From Strigops habroptila (lineage: Eukaryota; Chordata; Aves; Psittaciformes; Psittacidae): DNA of 64,000 bases. The notes under the pieces are model-generated. The model saw only the letters and a program-made list of their open reading frames with translations, was not told the DNA's origin and ran no database searches. Made by a program: the position numbers and the translations under genes. Location of the stretch: contig NC_044282.2 of assembly GCF_004027225.2 (NCBI RefSeq), positions 61,125,225-61,189,224 on the forward strand, written 5' to 3'. Positions 10,930 to 26,371 of the stretch are shown here, one piece after another; within the stretch, counting starts at the first letter, position 1; every line of letters begins with the position of its first letter.

Positions 10930-12540
10930 AAAACAAAACTGTACAAAAAAGCAGTTATACTACATTTTAATTACAGAACAGTCTACTGTCCAAAAGGCAC
11001 TAATCCAGAATAGGAGATACAATGATACAGGACTCATTTTAACTATTTTAATCAATACAATAGAGCACTTGTTTCTCTGTCCATTCACATATAGAAACAA
11101 GGACTTTTGCTACAGTCATTACACATTGTTATAAATATGAGCCCTACATGTAAAGATGCAGTATCGCTCTCCCTGGGCCAGGATCCAAACAGCATCAGAA
11201 ATCAAATTTAAAAAAAAAAGAAGAAAAATAAAGGAAGAGAGTGAAGGACATGGGGGAAGGGGTCAATACTTCGCCCTTTTGCAGCACTTGCCTGAGGGAG
11301 ATGTGAGGGGTATTGGCTCTCACCTGCATTTCGGATATGGGCACATGGATGCACGCAGAATGACCCCACTTGCCTTGATGGTCTACAGCAAGCCTGCGGT
11401 GGGACAAGGAGGGGAAGTGCCCTCCCCTGTGCCCAAAGCTTTGCATTGTTTTTCCCATCATGTCCTGTCTTACTTTGTTCTCCTCTGACCCCGCCTTTCC
11501 CTGGATAGTTCTCCCCTCTATAACAGGTAAGTAATGATTCCCAAGGGCACCCAAGGGATAAAAACTATTACTTTCCTCCTTGCAACAAACAAGGGAGCAG
11601 ACCCATGGGCCCCTTGCAGATAAAAGCAGTGATTTGGAGAAGATTTTAGAATAGTCTTCTTTTAAAAATCAGTGTCTTTACTGCAAGGGCATCAGGCCTT
11701 GAGAAGATGTCCAATACGGCTGCTATGGCTGTTCTTACAGCAAAGGCCCAGCGGTCACAAAGCCACCAGGGATTGGCGTGGCTCATGTGCAGCTCCTGAG
11801 ATAGAATGATGTGGTTGAAGTGGCACAGAGGAAGTTACAACCTGTTACCTTCCCACTGCACCCTCCTGGAAGCAAACCCGCACTTGAACAACATACAGAG
11901 AGCTGTGGAGAACCTGAGCTCCCTGTGGCACCTTCCTCCGTCTCCCTCCGTGCTGGTGTTACCTGAGATTCACTCTCCTGCCATACACAGTATTGCCTCC
12001 CTGGTGCCTTTTTTTTCCACAAGCAACTTCCCAAGGATCTGCTAATTCTCCCTCTCAATCTAGCCTACTTCTTGCCCTCCTATACTCCTCAGTATTTGAA
12101 GCCAAGGACCAGTACAGACCACAGATGGTGTGGAGAACACCTGTGTGCAAAGACACCAACCATCGAGGAATATTTGACATTACTATTGGGAGCAACAACA
12201 CAACACACCCATTAAATGCCAGTGTGAATTAAACAGTCACCAAGCTGAACAAGCAGCCCTTGTGAAGATCAAGACCTTGGGTTTGATGATGATGGTGTGT
12301 AGCGTTACCTGACTCTTTCATGGTGGAACAGGTTCAATACGCGGGCGGGAGAGGGATACTGCACCTTTCGAACAGTGTCATACACATAAGACAAAGACAG
12401 GCATCTGGATGTTAACAAAAATAAGTAACAAAGAAATATGATTAAACAAAATCTCTTCTCACATCATCCTATACTACATCCTCCTTCTGCTTAGCAGAAA
12501 ATTGTACGTACACAAAAATACAAATACACAATTTTGTAGA

Positions 12541-12585
12541 ACAGTCTGATTTTAATATATTTATATATATTTATATTTATATGAG
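12541..12585. repeat. AT-rich low-complexity tract
   Basis: A run of TATTTATATATATTTATATTTATAT type. It lies in the UTR-like region and is a simple repeat. Confidence 0.8.
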
Positions 12586-12810
12586 TGGCAGGTTAGTTCA
12601 TTATATAGAGCTTTTTGCACTTTTGGCTCATATGCAACAAGGCTTTATAAATTCAGCTTTAGCTTTCATTCAGGTTTTATAGCTTCTTGAACATTTGTTT
12701 TCACATTTAAAGCAGCATCCAATTTGCAAGAGGAGTTGGTGGTGGCTACAGCAAGGATCAGGTCAAGAGGTTATTTTGGGACGAGGTGGGGGAGGAGAAT
12801 ATACATTCCA

Positions 12811-12833
12811 GTGTGTGTGTGAGTGTGTGTGCG
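12811..12833 (+). repeat. Interrupted GT microsatellite
   Basis: Two short GT runs separated by one GA step (GTGTGTGTGAGTGTGTGTGC). Short and imperfect. Confidence 0.8.
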
Positions 12834-15800
12834 CTAGTGCTCATGTAAAAAAGAACAGACTGTTAACATACGACTCTAGGATACCATGTTTACCTCTTGA
12901 GGTAGGCAGAACACCTACAGCAGATGAGACACAGGTGCCGTTTCATGGGGGCACATGGCAGGAAAAACAAACACACGAGTGGAAGATGCCAACACAGGAC
13001 ACGCAGGGACACGTAAGAACCTGCCAGTGCATTGCAGCGACTGGCAGAGGTGGGACACAGCTCGCCTCAGGTTACTGATGCATTTGGTAGACACGTGAAG
13101 TGTCTGTAGGCGACCACCGGCCATCCAACACACACAGCGCCACCACTGCACTTGCCCCCTCTGGAGATGCAAGGTTGACACGACCCCCTGGCTCCCAGTC
13201 AATGTGACAGTGGAACAAAGTTAAGACACACAAAAGTTTGAAATGAAAACCGCGACTCCCCAGCGCTTTGATGGGGTTTTGCTTCACTTTTTGTGAGCCT
13301 CAGACACTGTTCCACCGTCCTCTCGCTTCTAGGTTTGCAACAGTCACTACTACATTAATCTTTTTTTCAATTACAACCACTGCTATTGACAATCACTTGG
13401 TTTTGGGGAAAAACAATCACTGTTAAAAAAGGCATCTCTAGAGCAGGGCGATGGTACGGCATCCAACGGTCCGTCTGTGTTACAGGCTCCACAACTACTT
13501 TATTTTCATTAGTACCCCAGCAATAGATTCACATTTGATCATTGCTTATATCAACACCCATCAACATCCTACAAGCTAATTTTCTCTTCTCTGCAAAAGA
13601 GATGTCCTTACAGCTTTTCTTGCCAATAGTAATTTCCTAGGCTTTCCCAACTCATATGTTATTAAGTTGTCAAGAGTGAAAACAACATTTTGTTACTAAT
13701 GAAAAATAAAACATCTACATATGGATTGCTTTCATTTTCTGAATCCTTAAGTGGTACTAATACATCTTAATAGTGTTATTTCCTTTTACTATGGTCAGAA
13801 GAAATTCTCCTTTAATGCAATTTTTTAAACTAGCATTGATATCTTTTTCTTTTTTAACCCACATAAAATTCTCGTGTATGTTTACAAAATTATAACCACC
13901 TGCCAATAGTTACAATTATTTGGACAAAATGTTTAGCAGGTGCCACTATTATAAACCTAGAAATAATTAAGAATATAGGAGGAAACTGCTTCTGTGATTC
14001 CAAAAAGGGATGATCAATATGCATTAGTTTTTTCTATCTAGAGTCTCAGACAAACGGTCATAGAGAGGTGCATGTTCAATGCACAAAGTTATTTCCATTT
14101 GCAACCCAAGAGGCAGTTTCCTACTGAATTCTATCCAAGCTTCCTCCCTCTTTACCATCCACCCCAAATCAGAGATTGCTGAGGTTTGGCTGAGAAATGA
14201 GATTTGTTAAAAAGATCCCCACAGCAGACTGAAAACCGAGGGGGGAGCATGAGGAAGGAGCAGAGATTTCCTTCCAGCAGGATTCTGCAGGGCTCCGGAC
14301 TCCCACCGCTTGGCTGGAGTCGGGTGTGCGCGGAGGGACTGTAGGGAGGGCTCTTTACTTAAGAGGGAAATGAGGTCTAGTCCTATTCCTCCAGCTCACT
14401 CTGGAGTCCTGTTACTCACTGAGGCACTTCTTAAATTGACACTAAGAAAAAAAATAAAATAAAAAATTAAAAAAGTACTGCACATATTTCACACTTCCCA
14501 GGCTTTCATAAGCCTTGGGAAGATCATAAAGACCAAGAGGGAGACAGCCAAGGCGATCTGTCAAGAAAATAGTGCTCCCCATGGACACAACTGACTTTTA
14601 TTTGTCACCCTTTGATAGAACTGCTATTGAACTAAATCTAGTTTAAATTTCTTATTCCTGTATTATTTTTAAGGTAAAAGCCTGTCTTACGGTGGTCCTG
14701 TGGAGCGATGGTATTGCTTTATCCTATCAGATCTGACATCTGATGTCCAGCAAGACATGGTGCTCTCCCTGTTTAAGCCAGCAGCAGCATGCTGAGTGTT
14801 GGCGCCAGCGCGAGATGTGCTGCCCACAACCCTCCAGAACATCTCTGGCAGCAAATGAAGGAGTGTGGGCTGTTGACAAGATTCGGAAAGACCTTCCTAA
14901 CAGTATGGGTAGAGCCAACAGCCAAAGGGGTTTCTGCTTTGGAGTTTGTATTGCAACAGGTGATGAAATGGAAAATCCATCCCTCTCGAAAGAACAAACA
15001 GGGCTCTGACCCCACGGCAACTAGAAACGAATCCTGAGCATCAGTTCAGCACAAGTCTCAAGATGACACCTAAACTTATGCAGAAGCCAAAAATGAAAAA
15101 GAAAATTCAGTGGATAATATCGAAAGGTGGGAAGCTCAAACTCCAAACTCTGTTTTCATTATAACTTTTCATCCTCAAATCTAAAACAACTTTAAAAAAT
15201 CTAATAAAAAGCTATTCTGGCTGCAAAAAGTGATCCCAAACCCTGGGTGAATGAAGTGACAAGGGGAAGCGTCCTTCAGCAAAGCTATGCAAATCCATGC
15301 ATCCTGTCCCAAACCCTCACATTAAAAAAGCAGGCAACAGCCCGCCAACCTAGGGAAACAACCACACCAACTAAGACAGCTTCCAACGCTGAGTGCCAGC
15401 AAGACAAAATGAAATGAAAGAAAAACACACTACTGCCTTGTTTCTCTCTATCAACTATAGTCCAACACCTTGGAACTACCTTATTTCACACAGGAGGTTG
15501 CAAGTAAAAAACCTGCCATAATCTGATGGAATTTATGAGCTGATTTTTTTTTTTTTTGAATGGTCAAAGTAGACAGAATTTTTCACATTTATATTACACT
15601 GTAGACAAAATAGATTTGGACTTCAAGTAAGCAATTGATACAGCACCATTTAATAGGCAAAAGGAAAGGTGAATGCGTTTCAAGCTGGACTAAAGTAGTA
15701 TTAAAGGAATTTAAAAAATATCTAACCATAAATAAGCTGCTTGAAGGTGTGAAGGTAATAAAGTGCCTGAACAGGAAAAAGAGAAGAAGAAGAAACAAGT

Positions 15801-17339
15801 GAATGCAGGGAAGAACAAAATTAAAATTACACAAGTCATCAAAGACTGTAAAAGGGCACAGAGAGCAACAAGGAGTCCTACCAGGAGTGGGAGAGGCAGC
15901 AACAACAAATGGTACGAAGAACTAAACAGAACAGATAAACCTGAGCATGATAATTGCGTGCAAGAAACATCAAATCAGTGTTCTGAAGCACTGCTGTATC
16001 TGTGATAGGCCTTTGTTTTTGCAAGCAATTTGCTAGAACATTGCTGAGTATCTGCTGAAGTGCACAGCCCAGTACCAGTCTTCCCAATAAAAAAAGAATA
16101 GTCCAAGTAATAATAAAAAATATTATACTTAAAAGTTACTATTTCCCTGATTTTCTAATCTAAGCGGTAAAACTGGTATGAGGACAGGGATGAGGGCTGC
16201 TAACTAACCATGCTGGAAAAACCCACGTTATTTAAGGTAGCAGAAAGCTAGGAAGATTTCCTAAGACTGAGCCAAATCTAAGCTTCAGCACTATGTTGGA
16301 TGGCTTTTTATTAGGATGGAAACAATATATATCCTCATCTGGAGCCTGTATGAACAACGGGATCAGGTCAGAGCACTGTGTGAGAAAACCACCAGCACAC
16401 CAAGTAAACCAGGATTACCCGGGTGTGAAGGAGCTTGGATAAACGATAAAAGAAATTACGTCCATGAGAAGAACTGAAGTTTGGGAAAACAATGTGTGAC
16501 AAATTCAGTACCAATAACAATCAACTTCAGAGGAAAGGGAATGGCTCAGAGCAGCTGGGAGAGGTACAGCTCAAAACACTCATCTGGAACTCCGTCAAGG
16601 AAATACAGGCTCAGTGTAGGAAATAAGAGGAGACATTAGTTTAGCAAGAGGACTTCTGCTGACTGTGATATTTTTTGAAGCACTTTGGCAATTGATGAAA
16701 GTACTTGTAAAAAACGCCAGTTGCTCGAGGCGCTGCAGCTAGAGGATGGTCACGACTGATCAAATTCTATTCATACTGAATGATTTTCATGTTAAACGTT
16801 CTTGGGTAATAGTAAAAATCACTGCAAGGTACCCTTAGCAACTGGAATTCATGTAGTCAATGTCTAACATAATAAAGGTTAGAAATTCAAACTGACTTCG
16901 GCTTTTGGTTAGGGGTTTTTTACTGATTTTTATGTAAGAAGCAAAAATAACAGTTGAACAGAATAATGTTGTTCCAGAGCTACCTTAGCTGCTCAACACT
17001 GGCTGGTATGAAAATACTTATCGCTGCGTCAGTGGAATAGATAGCCTGAATTGGTAAGATACTGGAGCAAATCTAAATAATACAGCAGCATACAGAAACC
17101 ACCTGTTATCAAAACTACATTTGTTTGATTCCCACTATGGCAGAAGTACAAAGTGTAAAAATGTATTTATCATACAGAACTGGAACTCCATGTGGTTTAG
17201 AGACATAAGGCACAATATGTTCTCTGATGGAAAGTCAAAGAAGTTCTTACTGCAGAGAACCCCTCTAGTACTCAAATCTCTATAAATTATTAAATACTAT
17301 GAACAGGTTATAAAGGTAAAAGAAAAGTTTACCTCTTTG

Positions 17340-17480
17340 GAATCATAGTTTTACAATTAAGGCCAGAAGGGACCAGTCTATCACCTACAAGGAGACCCTG
17401 AATTTTAGATGGCCTCCCACAATCCTGATGCAAACTCCCTATTCTATCTACTTCATCCATCAGGATGAATGAACCATCCT
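17340..17480 (-). mobile_element. Old CR1-like relic
   Basis: The plus strand reads AATCATAG, then GGCCAGAAGGGACC, the pattern of the 3' end of ancient amniote CR1 in reverse. The rest is strongly decayed, so the outer limits are approximate. Confidence 0.45.
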
Positions 17481-20400
17481 GCCCTTCCAAATGCAAAAAA
17501 AAAAAAAAAATGCACCTGGAGAAAGAGGACTGTGTCTTAAGAGAGCTCTAAAGGAAGGAAGAGTTGCAGAATTAAACTGTTACTGCCCAGTGAGCAGCTG
17601 TGTGCCCAGATGTAAATGTTCAGCTAAACTGATATGAAACTACCTCTTCAACAAACCAAAGCATGTTTCAAATTCCAATAACAACTCCTCAAGGAACTTT
17701 ATAATGCTACATGGTGAGCCATGAAGACACTCTGGCACAAAGAAACATATGTTGGAGATTTCAGAGCATTTCATAAACTGCTTTGCCTATCTCATCAATA
17801 AAGCATCCAATATGTTTACCCTGCTCATGTAGTAGTTACGCATGTTGTGCAATGCGCCCAGCGACACGTCGAATTTCTTCTTCACCATTCTGAATCCAGC
17901 ATTGCTCCACCTAAACTCAAACCTTTCTATCAAACCTTTTCAAAAAAGGAAGAGCTTGAATGTGTTAAGGGTGAATCTATGTCATTTTTGTCCTGAAAAG
18001 ATCTGCTCACTTGCCAAAATGCATAAATGAAATGGTTTGCACTCTAGTATAGGAAAACCTGGATCTGATGTTCTGAGTTCTGGCTCTGGTTAGCTCCTGA
18101 AGGATATTTTCAGTACTGCCATTACAGTCCTGTCAAAGAGAGATAGCAGCAACTTCATCAGCAGGCAGACTTAAAAAAAATATATCCAAAGTCAAATGTG
18201 TTTTGTGGAATGGAATATATGCTTAATATTCTTAATGGAATATATTGGGTGAGGAATATTAGTTAATAATTTACTTTCATTACCTCTTTGCCCTCCTTGA
18301 GAGATTTCACAGATAAACTTTATAAGTAAAATGTATTTTTAAATCTCTAATGATGTAAAATATATCTCAGAAGGCTAAAGCCAACCTCTTAATTACAGAG
18401 GTGGGTTATTTAAGCTACATATGCCATCTTGCCATAACATGGAAGACTTTAATTAGTTAAGGAGAAGGGCTGGGGAGAGGAGGATAGGAAGCTGAGTTGG
18501 GGGCAGTAACAGCAGCAAGCTAATGTCTAAAAACACATGCTAGAAAATGAGCTGCTACTGTGAGTGTAGTACCACCAGAGGTAACCATGCTGGAAGAACT
18601 AAAGTACCCATGACCCACGGGTCTGTTCTGAACCACATGACACTGGATGAGATTTACACACAAGTATTTCAGTATGAAGAAGCTGAGAAGTATCTGGAGG
18701 ATTTAAATAAGAACCTAAGGAAGTTCCTAACTTTGCAAATCTGTTGGAGTCAAGAACCTGCTAATTTTTCTAAATTTGACTAAGAGTCTCTATACGCATC
18801 TTTGCACACCACAATACTCCAGAAACCTGTCTGACACTGAACTACAGCAGAACAGCAGCATTATGGAAAAATATGGTCACGAAAATTGAGGGCAAAAATG
18901 GAGCACAGGCTCTGCAGTGCTCAAGACTGGTCAACAGATAATGTTTCTCACAAAAACACAGAATAAAAAGGCACATAACACCCTATGAACCCAGCAACCT
19001 ATCAGAGAAAGGTTATGATGTTATTTTAGGTCACCACCATGTATCTTCTCCTGTAGAGAGGGACAACCATGCTGTCCAGCTACTATCCAGCTGCAGGCTA
19101 GTTTGAGATTTCTTAAGCAAAGGTGAGTTAGCTTGTATCATGACACCAAAAGGAGACAGCAGACAGCTTGAGGACAATACGGTTATATACTTGGCAACAA
19201 TGCCTGATAAGGCTTTCAAACTGAGACACTATGAAGGAGAGCCTGGAGGGGCACAGAAGAGCTAGCTTCAGGATTCCTCACTTCAGGAACCAAGGACAAC
19301 AGTGCAATTGGTATCCTCTACCTGCAGGCAGGGTGAAAACACAGGATGAGTAGTAATTCAGTGAAGTCCTGGACCACGGCTAATCCTCCCCAAACTACAA
19401 CTCTAAAACAAATCAAGAGCAGCTAAACCAGAACCTTGGGTAATCATGCTGTCACACATAACTAAATGTCCTTTTTGTTTCTAAAATCCACTGAGAAGCA
19501 ATACATACATGAGGGGAGGGGAACCCACAAAAGGAAGAGAAGCAGCTTTGCATAGAAAACTAAACTCTGTTTCAGTCCCTGCTGTTGTAAGTTACCATTA
19601 GGAACAGGTCATTATTTAAGTTTACGAAGTAGCTGTGTTCCAAGTGTCACTAATAACACTGGTATTTAAGAGAATTAGAGGGCGGAAGATCTTCTGTTTT
19701 CAATCGCAGAAAAGACAGAAATCCTTTTAATTATGACCATGCCAATCCACATCTTTCTAAAGCAGCTAATTACATGTCAGGAGGACACCCAGTCATTCAA
19801 AAGAACTGCCATCACTTTTACTGCCATACTTTTACGCATTTATCCTACCCATCCCAATTACCCTGGCTGCAGTTTGAAAGGATTTAGCAGAAGTGTGCTG
19901 GATGTTTTGATCAGCAGAATACACCCGCTTCCATTTAACAGCGGAGAGAAGTGAGGGAATAAATGGCATAGAGAGCCTTCTGCCAAGCCATCTGAGTGAG
20001 AGATGCACTGTACATACAGAAACATCAAAGGCCCATTACGCAGTTCACTCCAGTTCAATGGGTTTAGTTCACTCCCGCTTAAGCTGTTGGCCAAAGCACT
20101 CCAAAGCTTACTGGAAAGAATGAGGAAGAGCACAACATTGCAGCAATCAAACAGATTAGTTCGTTTTCTTGATCAGCCTGATTAAAAGGGGCATTTAAAA
20201 TACGTTTTGTGATTTTTTTTCCTCCGCACTCAAAACGGCAAACCCTGTTTTATCTCCATGACATAAGCTATCCATATTATCGCCTGGATACAAGCACATT
20301 GCAGACATCACAGAGCATATCTTATCATTTTGAAAGAGCAAAATATATTTGCTTACTTTTTCCTGTAAGCTCAAGTTAAAGTATGATATGGGTTTTCATA

Positions 20401-22755
20401 AAGAACAACCTTAGCAAAAACAGAGTAGTTTGTACTGATTATTGTAATTGTGCTGACACCATCTTAGCTGCAGCATCACCCGTGTTCAATGGATGCCTAT
20501 GTGAAAACAGGCATGAACAAACAATTCTAGCCTATTTTTAAGTGACAAAACCTAAGGCCATGGTTAGCGATGAACAACTCTGAAATTGCTTGAATTTTTC
20601 TCCCCACATCTCTGTTTCACTGGTGCTGCTGAGATCACTGCCACTTGTTTGATTTTATTTATATTTGTTGGACAAAAAACAACATCAAAATGCTGTCATC
20701 TTACTGATAGTCCTCAAAACAACCAAGTCCACTTTTCTAGTTAAAACGCATTTCTCACGAAGGAGAAAAGTAAGTTTCTGTGTATTTTAAATTTGAATTT
20801 ATAGCTGCCATCTCTAGAATGCCTCTTTTTTTCATTAGTCAGACAGTTTAAATCCCATAAATTAGACAACAATAATAGATGCTAAAATGAAGGTTTCAGG
20901 GCTATGCTTTTCAGCTTGCCAAATGCCTCTTGGCCAATAACTGATTTAATATCCTGAGTAAATATCCCAGCTGCAAAAAAGCCCAAGGGGGGATGTTTTA
21001 TTTTGAAATGTTTCTGCAGCTCTTCTTGGGAACTGCAAGGTACTTTTTGGTCCGGCCATCAACCTTCCCTTCCAAGAAATCACAGTGAAAATGCCTGACT
21101 CCACAAAACTCCATTAAATTAGCCAGGAACACAATACAACCCTGACTACTGCTACTAACACATGCACAAAATCTCCAGCTGTCTAATGAACATGTTAAGT
21201 CACTGATACGTAACACAGATTTCAAGACCAATCCTGCCAACAAAGATTCCTGCCAAATGATAAAAGCTACACCAAACTCAAGATTATTGCCTACAAGCTT
21301 AAGACTTTGATAAAAATAGTATTATCAATTTAAATAACTTCAAAGAGTGCAAGAGCTGCTTGGGTGGGAAGTCTTGTCTAAAATAAGAGCAAAGATTATT
21401 TTGACAAAAACAACCCCTAGAATTTGCTGGTAATTGTCCAATGAACATGAAAGAAGCTGATGAACACTGTGGGGTGAGGGCTGCACAATGATGTAACTGG
21501 GGTGGAAGAAGGAATATAAACCTTCTGATGAGAAAATTATTATCTAAAATGAGCAGAATTCCAGGGATAGGGGTGGGGGGGAATCTTACACTAAACATCC
21601 ACAGGTCTCATACTATGGGCAAAATGTCATACTGAATCTTAGTAAGCTGCAGAGAGAGGTGTGAATCCAGCTTCGCATTTGAGTTAAGATTACACACAGG
21701 GAAGCAACATCCTGCATTAAGTGCTTTAGGAGCAGCGATTTTGAGTTTTCAAAACTCTCACACCAATTTTGCTGGTTTTATCTACACAAAAAATAAAACC
21801 CGTTTCCTTATGAAACCCCGTGACAACTATCACATGTCTTGGTGACTCAACTGCTCCAGTGGAAGGCCATCACAATGCTTTCATTTTACTTCTTTGCAAG
21901 CAGCACCTCATTGTGAAGGAAAATTTTTATACCATCTAAGAGAAGTAAAAATTCTGGTGAAATCATGTTCTTAGGCACCTCGAAGGCAGAAATTAACAGT
22001 TGGGAGTCTAACTGACCCCATCTCAGTCCATACTGGCAAACACCATTACTATTGCTCTTCAAAATTACATCCAAATCAGACCTGAAGTTAAGTGTGGGTT
22101 TTTTCCAAGTGGCGGCCAACAGCAAACACTTAAGGTAAGAAAAGGAGGATCTAAGAGAGGATGTGACTCTTTCCCAGTCAGACCCTTTCAGCTTCTGATA
22201 ATCACCAGTTCATGATTTACTGAACCAAAACCTTCTAGCTTATCATAGTCATCAGTGGACTTAAGTTAACAACAGTTAACCACAGTTAACCTCTAACAAG
22301 TTCAGCTATGTGAAATTTTTCACCTGCACTCACAGCAGCAAGACAACAATAAATTCCCACAAACGAAGGCAAAATCTGATCTACAGCACAAATGTTACTA
22401 AAACATGGAAAACTTACCAGTCTGACGTTAGGCAATGAAACAAACAGAATAATTCAAATATCCCTGAAGAACTGTGTAAACAGAGGAAATAATGAAATTT
22501 ATTTCTTATGGCTTGATTGGAGCCTGGAGCCAGACCCTGCAAATAAAGCTCCCCTCTATTAGAAAAGTAGGAAAGAGAACTTTTTATGAATAGCAAAAGA
22601 GAAAAAAACCCAACCAAATGAGAAAAAAAACCCCAAACAAACAAAAAATCAAACACCAATACAAAAAACAACAACAAATTCAGAGAATTTCTTTAAACAA
22701 GTCAACACTTACAGATCAGAACTAGGAAACACCTCAACCTGAGCAGGTCTGTACT

Positions 22756-23260
22756 GAATCATAGAGTAATTGAGGCCAGAAGAGACCTCTAGAGGTCTCT
22801 AATCCAACCTTGTCCTGTTGAGTTTTGAATATCCTCAAGGCCGGGATATCCGCTGCCTTCCTGGGCCACTGCTCTCCCACTTTAAGCATGAAAATATTTC
22901 TCTTCACGTTCACTTGGGATTTTCTCTAATGCAGCTTTAACTCGCTGTCCCGCACCTTTTTGCTATGCACCTCTGAGAAGGTCCTGGTCCTGGCTATGTC
23001 TTCTCTAAACCCACCCATTAAGACAGATGAAGAACAAAACAGAGGATGCTTCTAGAGCCAGCCCGAACAACCCCAGCTCTTGCAATCACTCACCACATGA
23101 CATGTGCTCTGACCCTCTCACCTCAGGAGCCCTATAGTGGACTCACTCCTGTCCAACACTGCACACAGTACTCCAGATGTGGTCGCACAAGTGATGAACA
23201 GAGGAGACTTTCCTTGACCTGTTGAACGCTCTTCTCGGTGACCTCTGCTGACTCGCAACC
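22756..23260 (-). mobile_element. Older CR1 LINE copy, about 500 bases
   Basis: The reverse complement shows a CR1 3' end of an older subfamily: the tail GATTCTATGATTC-like, AGAGGTCTCTTCTGGCC, and upstream a decayed ORF2 C-terminal region including a motif for a Gln-X-Trp-type end (CACATCTGGAGTACTGTGTG). Divergence is much greater than in the copies at 7608 or 51145. Confidence 0.8.
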
Positions 23261-24928
23261 AACTTGCTCACATCCAACATGGGAGTAATAGGATTATGCT
23301 GGAACACCACATATGTTTATAGAGTATTTAGAAAATGTCTCTGTAACATAAGGGCATCAATGGATAACATGCCTGCTCATCCCTATGTCGACTTATTTTT
23401 ATCAACTCATAATGCTTTTGCAAACATCTGGGATCTCATATCCTTAGGAAAACAAAAAAGCAAAAACTAAAAAAACCCCAAAACAACCTAAAAAAGAAGT
23501 GGAGGTAGAAATTGTTGTTTTAAGAAGACGGCAAGAGACAATAACTCAAGTATAAGGACTTTATGAGTGACAAAATAACAGCCAGAACTTATTCTACAAA
23601 ACTATAAGCAATCTGTGCCTGTCACAGAAGAGAAGCATCTTAAATAATTTCTTCTCTATTCACAGAACAATAAGGTAAATCTAGTCTGCCACCAGATCCA
23701 CTTCAAGGGAACTGACATGAGAACAAATTGCAGTAATTCCAGATTGGCTACAATGAATTCCAAATGAATTGCAAAGCTACAATAATGAGACCTAATTTTT
23801 CAAGAAAATCCAGAGATGGAAAAACAAGAGTCCCATATTGTGGAAAAAACCCTAGAACAAAGACTAAATTCCAGGACATGTTCTCCACCCATTCACTCAC
23901 TCCAGATCATGTACACTTCTCCTGATACCACCACACCAGCATCTGTTCTGTTCTTGCTCATTCATGACAAACCAACAAGCCACTAGTCAACTGCAAATTG
24001 TTCAGAATCAAGGAAACAAACTGTCATAAGCACCCTGGTAATGGCTGAAGTCCTACACCTTCCTCGTACCTCTCAATGGTTGAAGAAAAGCCAAAATAGA
24101 CAGGGGCAACCCAGACACTGACACATGGAACTAAGCGTCTGATTGCCCAGTTAAGCCATTTGTTATTTTCTCTGGTGAGAAGATGCTGTGGGAAAGCAGG
24201 AAACTGGTATTTACCAGGAAGCTACAGACAGGGAGGATCTGCCAACCTCCAGCCATTCACAAGGGGTTTAACTGTTTAACCTTCCAATAGGATATTGATG
24301 CGTGATGAGACCAGCAGCTACCTGACAGGGACAAACAGAATTAAGACGAGATTATTCTACATTAGGTGGTATAGACATGCAATTTTAATGGTGTCAGTTT
24401 GATCCTGCATCACATGAACCCATAATCATGATATAGAAGTTCTACTACTATTTTTATTCTTCCCTATTGCTTTAAAAAGGCAATGCTTGAAACAATGACA
24501 TTTTTTGTAAGATGGTATAGTAAGCAATATTTCTTTTAAAATTACAGCTGTCCAACAGTTTAAGTCTGTTCTTTTTAAAATGAAACAGCCAGAACAAATG
24601 GTGGTGGCAAGCCCAGCGTAAAGAGGTCATCGATTATTAAAATCTCCTCACTATAAATCGTGGATGTTGCTTGTCAGCTTGGTGTGTGACTGTGGAATGA
24701 GTAAGTAGGTAAAATTCCACTAAGGCTATAGTTTGCTTGATCATTCTGCTGTGCAAAAACAGAAATAAAAGCTCTCCCCGTCCTTTCACTCCTTAGTACC
24801 AGACATTCATAGACACATTAAGAAAAAAACTTCAATGGTGCAATGGTCACTGACCCAATTCCTTTCTTTCCTGAGTCTGCCCTGATGCTACTTACAAATT
24901 TGCCTACTCAAGAAATGCAATAAAACAG

Positions 24929-24947
24929 AAAAAAAAAAAAAAAAAAA
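24929..24947 (+). repeat. Poly(A) tract, 19 bases
   Basis: An uninterrupted run of 19 A, preceded closely by AATAAAACAG. No retrocopy body or target-site duplication was recognised. Confidence 0.85.
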
Positions 24948-26371
24948 GACGGCTTCATTCTGCTTCAGTGATCTTTATCTAAGGAAAGCACATAAATTTT
25001 CCAATGAAATCCATAAGAGAAAGACGAGGCCAGACCCTACCTACATATCTTCAAAGTTACAGAGCAAAGAGATGCCAACTCTGTGCCTCCTGAAAGCTCA
25101 AAATCTGCTCCACACTTACCTAAGCAATTTTCATGAGATTCACAGATGTAAAGATCATCTAGTTGGCCTATGCCTTGAAGGGTGTAAGCTGGCTAAAAAC
25201 CTGCTGAGAAGCCACATTTTCAGAGTTCACAATACTATCTGATAGTTAAGCGTGAGCAATGGAGGAGAACAAGACAAGTAACAGCAACTTCCCTTCATTC
25301 CCCCCACCTGAAAAGTGGAAGGGAGAAAAGGGAAACCCATCCTTCAGACTGAGCTGTTTTCCTTTTTTTAAGCTATTCCCACATAAACTGGGAAGATAAA
25401 AATGGAATGTGGAGGAAACGCTATGCAAATTTTTATGTATCTACATACAAAAATTTACATAGGTTTTTAATTTTTATTTTTAATGCAACACAGTCCTGCC
25501 CATCTCTAACACTTCCCATGCTGTTTCCATCGAAATGTTTCCTCTTACCGGCAGCAGCATATCATTTTATCAGGATGCCAGGAGATCATTTCCACACAAT
25601 GCTAGCAGATGTAATTTTCTTAGATGCACACACAGTTCATCATTTAGATACTAGATGACAAGGTGATCACAGGGTGACTCTGCAATGCAAGTTTGCTGTT
25701 TGGTATTTTGAATTCTCAAATGATAAAAAAAAGACTTATCAAATATAAATATCTTTAAGAAAAAAGTAACAAAAGTGCTACATATGATCAAGGAAAACAA
25801 TTCCATTAGTTTCTGCTACTTAAAGTAGGTTTGCTTTACAAATATTACCACATCCATTATCAGTATGGCTTCCAATTATTAATTAAATTGCTCGTAGCAG
25901 TATAGCTTTCTCACATCTTAACAAGGACAGAGTAAAGAGAACACAAAACATTCACACCCCATTTCTCAGGTAAGAGATCCTCCTGCCTTTAAACAAACAA
26001 AAAAAGTTCGTATTTAGGAGAATATTTATGCTATGATGGTTACCTAGCAAAGGTCAGATGCAAAAGTTCTCCAAGAACCTTTCAGGCTAGTCAGGATGTA
26101 GGCATTAGTTACACAGATGTGTAAAAATCCACTCACCCATTTTATGACCTTAATAACCTTCCTGGAAAACATTGCTTTTGAAAGCAGCAAAGTGGAGAGG
26201 GGAGTAGGGTGGGGACAGAAAAGGTGAGAGGAAGAATAATAGGTGAAATTGTTAATGACAGATCAATAAAGTCTAGACCTCTTCTGAGCAGGCACTGCTA
26301 GCCATGCCAAATAATGAATAGTGGTTTTGAGAAGTGGACTGTTGTCCATTAGACATTCAGCTCATTTTTCA

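Noticed and set aside
24910..24950. AATAAA followed by 19 A, resembling the tail of a processed retrocopy
   Set aside because: The spacing between signal and tail is too short, no gene body was recognised upstream, and no target-site duplication was seen.
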